Shown here: positions 16,046 through 24,533 of the stretch, piece by piece
How the letters are laid out: each line of letters opens with the position of its first letter
Position numbering within the stretch: position 1 is the stretch's first letter
Source: Lachnospiraceae bacterium
GTDB lineage: Bacteria; Bacillota; Clostridia; Lachnospirales; Lachnospiraceae
DNA: 53,679 bases
Direction of reading: 5' to 3'
Assembly (NCBI GenBank): GCA_017465095.1
Contig: JAFTWX010000082.1
Coordinates: forward strand, 1-53,679
Notes under the pieces: generated by a model
What the model saw: only the letters and a program-made list of their open reading frames with translations
The model's database searches: none
Told to the model about the DNA's origin: nothing
Made by a program: the position numbers and the translations under genes

Positions 16046-16831
16046 TTAGATAACATGTTTTTCCTGTAACTTTTCAACAATGTAAGCTGCTGCTTCTTCC
16101 GGAGAATCAGGAGTAACTTTCACACCTGCACCCTTACGAACTTTGTCAGAAGCTTTTGCAATCTTTGTAGGAGAACCTGCAAGACCTAAGTTGCAATCTT
16201 CAACATCTTTGAGGTCTGCTCTTCCCCAAGTTGTGATCTCTGCTTTGCAAGCATCGAAGATTCCGCCCGGAGTCATGTAACGTGGCTCGTTTAACTCAGC
16301 AAGAGCTGTAACGAGACATGGCATCTGAGACTCTAATACGTGATATCTGTCATCGTACTGTCTCTGAACAACCACTTTGTCTCCGTCAATCTTGATATCC
16401 TGTGCATAAGAGATAACAGGAAGCTGTAAGTGCTCAGCGATCTGAGGACCAACCTGAGCTGTATCACCGTCGATAGCCTGACGGCCTGTGATGATCAAAT
16501 CATATTCGAGGTTGCGGATTGCACCTGCAAGTGTTGTAGATGTCGCCCATGTATCAGCTCCACCTAAAACTCTGTCTGTAACAAGGACAGCTTTGTCAGC
16601 GCCCATTGCCAATGCTTCACGAAGAACATCTGTAGCTTTCGGAAGACCCATTGTAATAACTGTAACCTCAGCACCATACTGATCTTTTAATCTAAGAGCT
16701 GCCTCTAAACCTGCTTTGTCATCCGGGTTCATGATAGCAAGCATAGCCGCTCTGTCTAATGTACCGTCCGGATTGAATTTAACTCCACCCTTTGTATCAG
16801 GTACCTGTTTAATACAAACTATGATTTTCAC
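16046..16831 (-). CDS. etfB: Electron transfer flavoprotein beta subunit
   Basis: 261 residues, starting with GTG at 16831 (GGAGG 9 bases upstream). MKIIVCIKQVPDTKGGVKFN is the classic EtfB start; DLIITGRQAIDGDTAQVGPQ and the following LPVISYAQ match the nucleotide-binding region. In bifurcating clostridial Etf this subunit binds the FAD that takes electrons from NADH. It lies 25 bases before etfA and 14 bases after bcd. Confidence 0.97.
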   Translation of the reverse strand: MKIIVCIKQVPDTKGGVKFNPDGTLDRAAMLAIMNPDDKAGLEAALRLKDQYGAEVTVITMGLPKATDVLREALAMGADKAVLVTDRVLGGADTWATSTTLAGAIRNLEYDLIITGRQAIDGDTAQVGPQIAEHLQLPVISYAQDIKIDGDKVVVQRQYDDRYHVLESQMPCLVTALAELNEPRYMTPGGIFDACKAEITTWGRADLKDVEDCNLGLAGSPTKIAKASDKVRKGAGVKVTPDSPEEAAAYIVEKLQEKHVI

Positions 16832-16845
16832 GAATATGTACCTCC

Positions 16846-17997
16846 TTATTTCAATAAGCTTCCAGAAATAACCATACGCTGAACTTCTGAAGTTCCTTCG
16901 TAGATCTCTGTAATCTTAGCATCACGCATCATACGTTCTACATCGTACTCTCTGATGTATCCGTAACCACCATGTAACTGAACACACTTTGTTGTCACTT
17001 CCATAGCAACTTCTGCAGCCATTAATTTAGCCATAGCAGCTTCTACAGAGTAAACTTTCTGTGTATTCTTAGCAACTGCAGCTCTGTAAACCATAAGCTG
17101 AGCAGCCTGTACCTTAGTCGCCATATCAGCAAGCTGGAACTGTGTGTTCTGGAACTGTGCGATAGAACGGCCGAACTGTTTTCTTTCTTTTACGTAAGCG
17201 ATTGTTGTCTCCAATGCGCCTTCTGCAATACCGAGCGCCTGAGCAGCAATACCGATACGACCACCGTCAAGCGTATGCATTGCGATACCGAAACCTTTTC
17301 CTTTTGCACCGAGAAGGTTCTCTTTCGGGATACGGCAATCTGTGAAGATAAGTTCGTATGTAGATGAACCGCGGATACCCATCTTAGCTTCTTTTGTACC
17401 GAATGTGAATCCCGGTGTTCCTTTTTCTACGATGAAAGCAGAGATCTCTTTTGAGATACGACCGCGTTTTTCAACTTTTCCCGTAACTGCGATTACGATG
17501 TAAACGTCAGCTTCTTTACCGTTTGTGATGAAGCATTTAGATCCGTTAAGAACCCACTCGTCTCCATCTAAAACAGCCTTTGTCTGCTGTCCCTGTGCGT
17601 CTGTACCTGCGCCCGGCTCTGTCAAACCGAAAGCACCGATTTTCTTACCGGAAGCAAGATCCGGAATGTATTTCTGCTTCTGCTCTTCTGTACCGTATGT
17701 AAGGATAGGATCGATACAAAGTGATGTATGTGCAGAAACGATAACACCTGTAGTACCGCAAACTTTAGAAAGTTCTTCTACGCACATAGCGTATGTTAAA
17801 ATGTCACAGCCCTGTCCGCCGTACTCCTTCGGAACCGGGATACCCATGAAGCCGTTCTTTGCCATTTTTTCAACAGTGCCTCTTGGGAATACTTCTGTCT
17901 CATCTACCTCCTGAGCGAGAGGTTTTACTTCATTTTCAGCGAAATCTTTGAATAACTGTCTCGCCATTTCATGTTCTTTGCGTAAAGTAAAATCCAT
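16846..17997 (-). CDS. bcd: Butyryl-CoA dehydrogenase
   Basis: 383 residues, the standard length of short-chain acyl-CoA dehydrogenases. Signatures: GAFGLTEPGAGTDAQGQ (FAD/substrate loop), CFITNGKEADVYIV, the GGRIGIAAQALGIAEGA helix and the C-terminal EIYEGTSEVQRMVISG, whose first Glu (E367) is the catalytic base. It reduces crotonyl-CoA to butyryl-CoA with electrons from EtfAB; in butyrate producers the Bcd-Etf complex couples this exergonic step to ferredoxin reduction. AATGGAGG precedes the ATG. Central gene of the operon. Confidence 0.97.
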   Translation of the reverse strand: MDFTLRKEHEMARQLFKDFAENEVKPLAQEVDETEVFPRGTVEKMAKNGFMGIPVPKEYGGQGCDILTYAMCVEELSKVCGTTGVIVSAHTSLCIDPILTYGTEEQKQKYIPDLASGKKIGAFGLTEPGAGTDAQGQQTKAVLDGDEWVLNGSKCFITNGKEADVYIVIAVTGKVEKRGRISKEISAFIVEKGTPGFTFGTKEAKMGIRGSSTYELIFTDCRIPKENLLGAKGKGFGIAMHTLDGGRIGIAAQALGIAEGALETTIAYVKERKQFGRSIAQFQNTQFQLADMATKVQAAQLMVYRAAVAKNTQKVYSVEAAMAKLMAAEVAMEVTTKCVQLHGGYGYIREYDVERMMRDAKITEIYEGTSEVQRMVISGSLLK

Positions 17998-18025
17998 GAT
18001 TTTATTCCTCCATTAAATTTATAAC

Positions 18026-18865
18026 TTATTTGCTGTAGTTGAAGAAGCCTTCGCCTGTCTTCTTACCGAGTTTGCCGTCAGCAACCATTTTCTTAAGAAG
18101 TGGCTGTGGAGCGTATTTCTCATCTTTTGTCTCGTTGTAAAGAACTTCCATGATTGCAAGACAAATATCAAGACCGATTAAGTCACCGAGGTGAAGAGGT
18201 CCCATCGGATGAGAAGCACCGAGCTGCATAGCGATATCGATGTCTTCTGCTGAAGCTGTACCTGCGTCAAGAACGCCGATTGCTTCGTTGATCATCGGGA
18301 TTAAGATTCTGTTTACAACGAATCCAGGAGCTTCTTTTACTTCTACAGGAGTTTTTCCGATTTCAACAGAGATAGCTTTGATCTTGTCTACCATTTCCTG
18401 CGGAGTATTTTCGCCTTTGATAACCTCAACGAGTTTCATTCTGTCAGCCGGGTTGAAGAAGTGCATACCGATCATCGGTCTGTCTAATCCTTCACCGATC
18501 TTTGTGATAGAAAGAGAAGATGTGTTTGAAGCAAACATACAATCTTTCTTAACGATTCCCATTAACTCTTTGAAGATAGCCTGTTTGATTTCAAGTTTCT
18601 CTAAAGCAACTTCTACGATAAGATCGCAGTCAGCACAGATGTTGTTAAGACCTGTTGTGATCTTGCCCATGATTTCATCTGCTTTTTCCTGTGTGATTTT
18701 TTCCTTAGAAACTAAGAAATTCATGTTTTTCTGAATTTTAGCTTTTCCGCCTTCGGCGTACTCTTCTTTGATATCGCAAAGACATACTTCATAACCATCT
18801 GTCATAGCGAATGCCTGTGCAATTCCGGAACCCATGGTTCCTGCTCCGATAATACCTACTTTCAT
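18026..18865 (-). CDS. hbd: 3-hydroxybutyryl-CoA dehydrogenase
   Basis: 279 residues. An N-terminal Rossmann motif MKVGIIGAGTMGSGIAQAFA binds NAD(P)H; FASNTSSLSITKIGEGLDRP and GMHFFNPADRMKLVEVI contain the catalytic Ser/His pair (His in MHFFNP), and APGFVVNRILIPMINEA follows. It reduces acetoacetyl-CoA to 3-hydroxybutyryl-CoA, the second step from acetyl-CoA to butyrate. Ribosome site AAGGAGG; 28 bases from bcd, 27 from crt. Confidence 0.97.
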   Translation of the reverse strand: MKVGIIGAGTMGSGIAQAFAMTDGYEVCLCDIKEEYAEGGKAKIQKNMNFLVSKEKITQEKADEIMGKITTGLNNICADCDLIVEVALEKLEIKQAIFKELMGIVKKDCMFASNTSSLSITKIGEGLDRPMIGMHFFNPADRMKLVEVIKGENTPQEMVDKIKAISVEIGKTPVEVKEAPGFVVNRILIPMINEAIGVLDAGTASAEDIDIAMQLGASHPMGPLHLGDLIGLDICLAIMEVLYNETKDEKYAPQPLLKKMVADGKLGKKTGEGFFNYSK

Positions 18866-18892
18866 TGTAGTGCCTCCTTAAATTTTTTATTT

Positions 18893-19678
18893 TTAGCAGT
18901 TTTTGAACGGCTCTTTTACTTTTTCTTTGTTCTTGTCAAGGAAGAATGCCATACCGTATCTCTGGTCTTCTGTTTCGAAGCAGTCTCCGAACAGTTTTTC
19001 TTCGATTACAAGTGCATCGTCCATGCTTGCGTCTAAACCATCGTTGATTGCTTTCTTACAGTTGCGAACTGCGATAGGAGCATTCTTAGCGATGCCTGCT
19101 GCCATTTTCTGAGCAGCGCCCATGAGTTCTTCCTGTGTGTAAACAGCGTTTACAAGACCGATTCTGTAAGCTTCGTCCGCTTTGATGTTACGTGCTGTGT
19201 AAATCATCTGTTTTGCCATACCAGGGCTTACAAGTCTTGCAAGTCTCTGTGTACCGCCGAAACCAGGTGTGATTCCGAGGCCAACTTCAGGCTGTCCGAA
19301 TACTGCGTTGTCAGAACAGATTCTGATGTCACAGCTCATAGCGATCTCACATCCGCCGCCGAGAGCAAATCCGTTGATTGCTGCGATAACCGGAATCGGG
19401 AATGTTTCGATTTTGCGGAATACATCGTTTCCTTTTTTACCGAATGCTTCGCCTTCTGCTTTTGTCAGTGTGCTCATCTCGCCGATGTCTGCACCTGCAA
19501 CGAAGGATTTTGCACCTGCACCTGTAAGAATAAGACATCTTACTGTGTCAAGATCAACAGCATCAAGTGTCTGGTTAAGTTCATCAAGAACTGTTGAGTT
19601 AAGCGCGTTTAACGCTTTTTCACGGTTGATTGTGATAGTTCCAACCGCACCATTTACTTCATATAAAATGAATTCCAT
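18893..19678 (-). CDS. crt: 3-hydroxybutyryl-CoA dehydratase (crotonase)
   Basis: 261 residues, crotonase superfamily. SFVAGADIGEM holds the first oxyanion-hole strand; FALGGGCEIAMSCDIRI the second with catalytic Glu; NAVFGQPEVGLGITPGFGGTQR contains the second catalytic Glu. It dehydrates 3-hydroxybutyryl-CoA to crotonyl-CoA. Ribosome site AAAGGAG. Sits between thl and hbd. Confidence 0.97.
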   Translation of the reverse strand: MEFILYEVNGAVGTITINREKALNALNSTVLDELNQTLDAVDLDTVRCLILTGAGAKSFVAGADIGEMSTLTKAEGEAFGKKGNDVFRKIETFPIPVIAAINGFALGGGCEIAMSCDIRICSDNAVFGQPEVGLGITPGFGGTQRLARLVSPGMAKQMIYTARNIKADEAYRIGLVNAVYTQEELMGAAQKMAAGIAKNAPIAVRNCKKAINDGLDASMDDALVIEEKLFGDCFETEDQRYGMAFFLDKNKEKVKEPFKNC

Positions 19679-19707
19679 GTCTGTTTCTCCTTTATATTTT
19701 CTTTCAA

Positions 19708-20889
19708 TTAATCTCTTTCAACGATTGTAGCGCATCCCATACCGCCACCGATACAAAGTGTTGCAAGACCTTTCTTTGCATCTTTAGCTTCCATCTCATG
19801 AAGAAGTGTAACAAGGATACGACATCCGGATGCTCCAACCGGATGTCCGAGTGCGATAGCACCACCGTTCGGGTTGAGCTGTTTGTCAACATCGATACCG
19901 AGGTCTTTACCAACTGCTACAGACTGTGCAGCGAAAGCTTCGTTTGCTTCGATGATGTCAAGATCTTCAATCTTAAGACCTGCTTTTGCAAGAACTTTCT
20001 GTGTAGCCGGAACCGGTCCGATACCCATAACTTCCGGTCTGCATCCTGCAAGTCCGCCTGCTACGAATGTAGCCATCGGTTTTACACCGAGTTCTTTTGC
20101 TTTTTCTTCGCTCATAACTACGATAGCTGCTGCTCCGTCGTTGATACCGGAAGCGTTACCTGCTGTAACGAATCCGTCCGGATTGATCGGGCGAAGTTTT
20201 GCAAGAGCTTCCATTGTTGTACCAGGTCTTGGACCTTCGTCTTTGTTTACAACAACAACTTCTTTTCTCTTCTTAACTTCTACAGGAACGATTTCTTTAT
20301 CGAATGCTCCTGATTCCTGAGCTGCTGCAGCTTTCTGCTGACTCTTAACTGCAAACTCATCAAGCTCTTCGCGTGTAAGTCCCCACTCTTCACAGATGTT
20401 GTCTGCTGTTTTGATCATGTGGTAGTCGTTGAATGCATCCCATAATGCATCGTTTACCATTGTATCCACTAATTTGTTGTTACCCATTCTGTATCCGTAA
20501 CGGCCCTGCATCATAGCGTATGGAGCCATAGACATGTTTTCCATACCACCTGCTACAACGATATCAGCATCGCCTGACTGAATCATCTGAGCAGCCATGT
20601 TTACACAGTTAAGACCTGATCCACAAACAACGTTTACTGTCACTGCCGGAACCTCTACAGGTAAACCTGCTTTGATACTAGCCTGACGAGCTACGTTCTG
20701 TCCTAAACCTGCCTGGATTACACATCCCATGTAAACCTGATCAACAGCCTCAGGAGCAACTCCTGCTCTGTTTAAAGCCTCTTTGATTACGATTGCACCG
20801 AGTTCAGCTGCCGGTACTGTGCTGAGTGCTCCACCCATCGTTCCGATTGCTGTACGGCAAGCGCCTGCTAAAACTACCTTTTTTGCCAT
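19708..20889 (-). CDS. thl: Acetyl-CoA acetyltransferase (thiolase)
   Basis: 393 residues from the ATG at 20889; an ATG five codons earlier overlaps the GGAGG ribosome site and cannot be the start. Nucleophile Cys ~89 in [23 protein letters not shown], the [15 protein letters not shown]is, and [11 protein letters not shown] with the second catalytic Cys. It joins two acetyl-CoA into acetoacetyl-CoA, the entry to the butyrate pathway. First gene of the operon, behind a near-consensus promoter (20979-21007) with inverted repeats on both sides that may be regulator sites. Confidence 0.97.
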   Translation of the reverse strand: MAKKVVLAGACRTAIGTMGGALSTVPAAELGAIVIKEALNRAGVAPEAVDQVYMGCVIQAGLGQNVARQASIKAGLPVEVPAVTVNVVCGSGLNCVNMAAQMIQSGDADIVVAGGMENMSMAPYAMMQGRYGYRMGNNKLVDTMVNDALWDAFNDYHMIKTADNICEEWGLTREELDEFAVKSQQKAAAAQESGAFDKEIVPVEVKKRKEVVVVNKDEGPRPGTTMEALAKLRPINPDGFVTAGNASGINDGAAAIVVMSEEKAKELGVKPMATFVAGGLAGCRPEVMGIGPVPATQKVLAKAGLKIEDLDIIEANEAFAAQSVAVGKDLGIDVDKQLNPNGGAIALGHPVGASGCRILVTLLHEMEAKDAKKGLATLCIGGGMGCATIVERD

Positions 20890-20940
20890 TTCTTTTTCCT
20901 CCATTGAATTATTGTAAACCCCCGTATTTTAAGGGCTTTG

Positions 20941-20966
20941 CAATGATTGTTATTTTTTTATCATTG
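20941..20966. promoter_or_regulatory. Inverted repeat in the thl leader
   Basis: CAATGAT and ATCATTG flank a 12-base AT-rich centre, just downstream of the thl -10. It could be an operator or a weak RNA hairpin. No match to a known operator is claimed. Confidence 0.35.
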
Positions 20967-20978
20967 CCCGTTATTCCT

Positions 20979-21007
20979 ATTTTAACATAGGGTTTGTCTA
21001 TTTGCAA
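20979..21007 (-). promoter_or_regulatory. Promoter of the butyryl-CoA operon
   Basis: Minus-strand TTGCAA (21002-21007), a 17-base spacer and TAAAAT (20979-20984); the thl start is about 90 bases downstream. Confidence 0.7.
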
Positions 21008-21035
21008 TCCTTTTCGCCGGGCGGAATCGGTAAAA

Positions 21036-21055
21036 TTGTACTAAATGCAGTACAA
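21036..21055. promoter_or_regulatory. Palindromic operator candidate upstream of thl promoter
   Basis: A perfect inverted repeat, TTGTACT-AAATGC-AGTACAA, centred ~40 bases upstream of the thl -35 and separate from the hpf terminator. Its 20-base, two-fold symmetric layout is that of a dimeric regulator site. It does not match the Rex consensus TTGTTAANNNNTTAACAA. Confidence 0.45.
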
Positions 21056-21069
21056 GTTGCCGGGATATG

Positions 21070-21096
21070 AAAAAAAGGAGTGCCGAAGCACTCCTT
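21070..21096 (-). terminator. Terminator of hpf
   Basis: AAAGGAGTGC, loop TTCG, GCACTCCTTT and a T run on the minus strand, 17 bases after the hpf stop codon. Confidence 0.9.
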
Positions 21097-21112
21097 TGTT
21101 ACATTTTACTAT

Positions 21113-21640
21113 TTAATTTTCAGGCTCGATCAGTCCGTATGTACCGCCTTTTCTCTTATATACAACATTGACCTGATCTGTCTCTGCGTTGCAGAACACG
21201 AAGAAGTTGTGTCCGAGAAGTTCCATCTGTACACATGCATCTTCCGGATACATCGGTTTGATGTCGAACTTTTTGGTACGGATAATCTTTACATCATCTT
21301 CATCGGTATACTCTTTATCGATGTACTCCTGTTTGAAGAAGTTACTTCCCTGCTGCTTGTCCACCAGTTTGTTTTTATATTTTTTGAGCTGTCTCTCAAT
21401 AATCTCTTCCACGAGATCAATGGAAACATACATATCGTTACTCACCTGTTCGGAACGAATGATATTACCTTTTACAGGAATCGTAACCTCAATCTTCTGT
21501 CTGTCTTTCTCTACGCTGAGTGTTACATGCACTTCAGTTTCGGGAGTAAAGTACTTCTCCAACTTGCCGATTTTGTCCTCTACTGCTGTGCGAAGGCCCG
21601 GTGTTACGTCGATGTTTTTACCGATAATGATATACTTCAT
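21113..21640 (-). CDS. hpf: Long-form ribosome hibernation promoting factor
   Basis: 175 residues from the ATG at 21640, where AAGGA has 9-base spacing; a closer ATG three codons earlier abuts the ribosome site. MKYIIIGKNIDVTPGLRTAVEDKIGKLEKYF is trimmed here to its pattern: an S30AE/YfiA domain at ~1-100, a charged linker and a C-terminal dimerisation domain (~120-175, IIRTKKFDIKPM, ELLGHNFFVF, VVYKRKGGTYGLIEP). It pairs 70S ribosomes into inactive 100S dimers in stationary phase. Monocistronic, with its own promoter and terminator. Confidence 0.95.
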   Translation of the reverse strand: MKYIIIGKNIDVTPGLRTAVEDKIGKLEKYFTPETEVHVTLSVEKDRQKIEVTIPVKGNIIRSEQVSNDMYVSIDLVEEIIERQLKKYKNKLVDKQQGSNFFKQEYIDKEYTDEDDVKIIRTKKFDIKPMYPEDACVQMELLGHNFFVFCNAETDQVNVVYKRKGGTYGLIEPEN

Positions 21641-21676
21641 ATGCCTCATTCCTTTCTGCCTTAATATTATGCGATA

Positions 21677-21706
21677 ATTATAGCATAATTGTGTATATTT
21701 TTGCAA
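21677..21706 (-). promoter_or_regulatory. Promoter of hpf
   Basis: TTGCAA (21701-21706), an 18-base spacer ending TGC, and perfect TATAAT (21677-21682) on the minus strand, 37 bases before the hpf start. Confidence 0.75.
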
Positions 21707-21793
21707 TATTTATTGAAATTGTATGTATTTTTTACACAGAAGAAAAGTCAATAGCTTTTGTAACTTTTTTTGACAAAAAGTGATTTTTTATGA

Positions 21794-21927
21794 TAATCCA
21801 CAAAACATTTGTTCTTGAAGTTACCATAAAATTGCATTATTTTTCCCCTGATTTTGTGTGGATAATGTGTATAACTCCGTTTATAAGTCCCTTTTTGCCG
21901 ATTTTACGCACTTTTGAATGTGGATAA
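21794..21927. promoter_or_regulatory. Cluster of four DnaA-box-like sites in an AT-rich spacer
   Basis: The 385-base gap between hpf and the HD-GYP gene carries two perfect DnaA boxes on the minus strand (TTATCCACA read as TGTGGATAA at 21857-21865 and 21919-21927), one box with a single mismatch directly abutting the first (TGTGTATAA, 21866-21874), and a one-mismatch box in the opposite orientation (TAATCCACA, 21794-21802). The surroundings are T-rich. No dnaA, dnaN or other origin gene lies in the window, so a DnaA-titration or DnaA-regulated site is more likely than oriC. Confidence 0.5.
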
Positions 21928-22025
21928 CTTTTTTTGTATTCTTTTTGTTTTTTGACCTTTTTCCACTTGCATTCTAAAATCTTTGTGCATTTTGTATAAC
22001 GCCGTCGAATCGGAGCTATTTTTTA

Positions 22026-24512
22026 TCAATTGTAAATAAGTTCCTGAATTTCTAAATCAATTTCAAGCATCACATCTGCAAATTTTGCATCGAACTGGGT
22101 ACCCTTACCTTTTTCAAGCTCACCCCGTACTTTTTCCTGCGACATCGCATTGCGATAGCTTCTGTTACTTGTCATCGCATCGTAGGTATCCGCAACCGCG
22201 ATGATTCTGGCGATTTCCGGAATTTCCTCGCCTTTCAGCCCTTCCGGATATCCTCTGCCGTCAAAACGCTCGTGGTGATAATGGGCACCGATCGATACAT
22301 TTTCAATTTTCGACAGTTTGCTCAACAGATTGTAACCTACCTCCGGATGTGTTTTTATCACTGCAAATTCTTCATCCGTCAATCTGGAAGGTTTGCTGAT
22401 AATCTCATCCGGAATACCGATTTTACCGATATCATGCAACAGACCGACATAATAAATCTGCTTACATTCCTCATCACTCTTGCCGAGTCGCTCGGCTATC
22501 ATCTTGGAATATTTCGCTACACGCACAGAATGTCCGTTGGTGTACTTATCTTTTGCATCAATGGTTCCGACAAGTGTCTCAATTACCTGCACAGAAAACT
22601 CTTCCTGCTCCTCGAACAAATTCTCAATCTTATCCGCCATGTCATTGACACCGGAACTGATAACACCGAGCTCATCCTTTGTAATTTTTCCTACTCTCGC
22701 CTTAAAATTACCCTGTGCAATAGAATCTACTGTCTTACTCGTCATTTGAAGCTGCCGAACAATGTAGTAAGCCAGAATATACAACAGTACGCCCAAGACA
22801 AGACCGAGAATAACCGTAATCAGAAGCACCTTTTCCTTTATCTTATCCTGACTGATCCGGAGTTTTTCCAAATCACCGTATACATCAATAAATCCGTATA
22901 TATCGCCATTTTCATCTCTCAGATAGGTAATACTGTCAAGGTAAGTCGTTGCAATTCCCTTCGTTTCATAATGATAGGTATCCGTTTCTCCCAAACGATA
23001 CTCCTGATTCAAATCAAAATCAAACAAGAAAGAAGAAACAAACAGACAGTCCGTTGTTGTGCTGTATAAAAGCAAATGCACGCCATTGTCATAATATTTG
23101 TATACATTAATATTAACTCTGTCCGTCCATGCTGCATTTTCTTCCATGTTTTCCATCAGGGCAAGTCTGACCTGCTCTAACTTATCCGCATCATCCAGCG
23201 ACTCAATGGAAGTGAGCAATTCACTGTCCAGCTGATTTCGATAGAAAGAAGAGATGGCGTCGTATGTCTCGTACTGCTGCTCTATGAAGTCCTTCTCGAT
23301 GGTGTTCATTTCATAATGTGTCACGAGAAGAATACCGCCAAGTGTAATCGGCATAATAATGACAAACAGCTTGCTGCGCAGAGAGAATCTCCATTTCATA
23401 ACACTTCCGCAAACCAGAACAAATCCAAGCAGCGCAAACAGATACATGAGATACTGTGCGACAAGTTTTATCAATCCGTTCATGCAAACCACGGAAGGAA
23501 GTATGTAAGTATTCACACCTTCCATCATAAAGAATTCTTCCATGTCATAGGTGTAAAACAGATTGTCTGCAATTGTAATCAGAATCATTCCGTTTCCGTT
23601 GTCGTGTGCCGAAATACCGCCGTTCAATGCATAACTGTAATAATCGTATTCCAACAACGCGCCAAAATCGAGCATGTCATTCAAGTCGATGACCTTTTCC
23701 AATTCTCCGTCAACATATTCGTATATGGCATCAAAATATCTTCCGTCTGTCACATAATGTCTTCCGCCGAAATAAAGATGCTGATTTACGATTGTTTCCG
23801 TACCTTCTTCACTTAAACGATAATTAATTCTTCCGACTTCCTGCACGGTGCCGTCCGCATTTCCGAGGGCAAGACTACCGTCGATGTAAGCGAGCGCTAC
23901 GGTGTCATCTTCTGTAAATCCGAGCGTAAAAGAGTCTTCGATTTTTTTACTGTCATAATCTCCGTAAACTTCGGCTCTGCCTGACGCAATTTCCATTCTT
24001 ACAAGCTCGGAAACCTCCTCGTTATAGTAATACAGGAAACCTTCCTTGCATTTGAATCCTCTTATTTTGGATTCTGTATTCTTCTCAGAAATTTCCGGAA
24101 TCGCCAAACGATTCAACTCTTTTCCGTCCGAATCAAATTGACAGATGATTTCCTCCTCTACATAACGGTAATCGTCATCATAACATATCATCTGTACATA
24201 GACATTATTTTGCTCATCAAAAAACACGTTTCCGATCTGCGCATATCCGTCACAAATTTGGCGGGTCGACTTTAAAAAGCGCACTTCCGATGTCGTATTG
24301 TCAAGCAAAAGCACCGTCTCAAAATTGTCTGCAACTACGGTCAACGTTTCATCCTGCGAAATATCTACCCCCGTAATTGTACTGACCGTATAAAACCCCT
24401 GTGTTCCGACACCGTAATCTTCCAGATTTCTGTGCGCCAGAAAGCACAGTCCTGCAAGGAGCAAAAATGCTGCTCCGAGTACCCAAAGTACTCTCTTTTT
24501 CTTCTGACTCAT
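22026..24512 (-). CDS. Membrane sensor with HAMP and HD-GYP cyclic-di-GMP phosphodiesterase domains
   Basis: 828 residues. A signal-anchor segment (~8-26) leads to an outside region (~30-340) of repeated strand pairs that reads like a beta-propeller sensor. Two membrane segments at ~350-390 bracket KWRFSLRSK, a second outside sensor (~400-555) follows, then a third hydrophobic stretch (~560-580), a HAMP domain (~582-635, ending LGVISSGVNDMADKIENL) and an HD-GYP domain (~645-815). The latter keeps HDIGKIGIPD, IGAHYHHERFDGRGYPEG and GLKG, the metal-binding and GYP residues, so it should hydrolyse cyclic-di-GMP. The ribosome site is weak (GGTGA); the gene starts 21 bases after the BspA-like gene and is probably cotranscribed with it. 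Confidence 0.9.
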   Translation of the reverse strand: MSQKKKRVLWVLGAAFLLLAGLCFLAHRNLEDYGVGTQGFYTVSTITGVDISQDETLTVVADNFETVLLLDNTTSEVRFLKSTRQICDGYAQIGNVFFDEQNNVYVQMICYDDDYRYVEEEIICQFDSDGKELNRLAIPEISEKNTESKIRGFKCKEGFLYYYNEEVSELVRMEIASGRAEVYGDYDSKKIEDSFTLGFTEDDTVALAYIDGSLALGNADGTVQEVGRINYRLSEEGTETIVNQHLYFGGRHYVTDGRYFDAIYEYVDGELEKVIDLNDMLDFGALLEYDYYSYALNGGISAHDNGNGMILITIADNLFYTYDMEEFFMMEGVNTYILPSVVCMNGLIKLVAQYLMYLFALLGFVLVCGSVMKWRFSLRSKLFVIIMPITLGGILLVTHYEMNTIEKDFIEQQYETYDAISSFYRNQLDSELLTSIESLDDADKLEQVRLALMENMEENAAWTDRVNINVYKYYDNGVHLLLYSTTTDCLFVSSFLFDFDLNQEYRLGETDTYHYETKGIATTYLDSITYLRDENGDIYGFIDVYGDLEKLRISQDKIKEKVLLITVILGLVLGVLLYILAYYIVRQLQMTSKTVDSIAQGNFKARVGKITKDELGVISSGVNDMADKIENLFEEQEEFSVQVIETLVGTIDAKDKYTNGHSVRVAKYSKMIAERLGKSDEECKQIYYVGLLHDIGKIGIPDEIISKPSRLTDEEFAVIKTHPEVGYNLLSKLSKIENVSIGAHYHHERFDGRGYPEGLKGEEIPEIARIIAVADTYDAMTSNRSYRNAMSQEKVRGELEKGKGTQFDAKFADVMLEIDLEIQELIYN

Positions 24513-24533
24513 TTTTTCACCAATCCTAAACTG

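Noticed and set aside
19798..20313. Long plus-strand reading frame opposite thl
   Set aside because: It is antisense to a certain gene, has Cys/Ser-rich low-complexity composition and no ribosome site; the same applies to other frames opposite bcd, hbd and carB.
21794..21927. DnaA-box cluster as the chromosomal origin
   Set aside because: No dnaA, dnaN, rpmH or gidA is in the window and there is no clear DNA unwinding element arrangement; called a DnaA site only.
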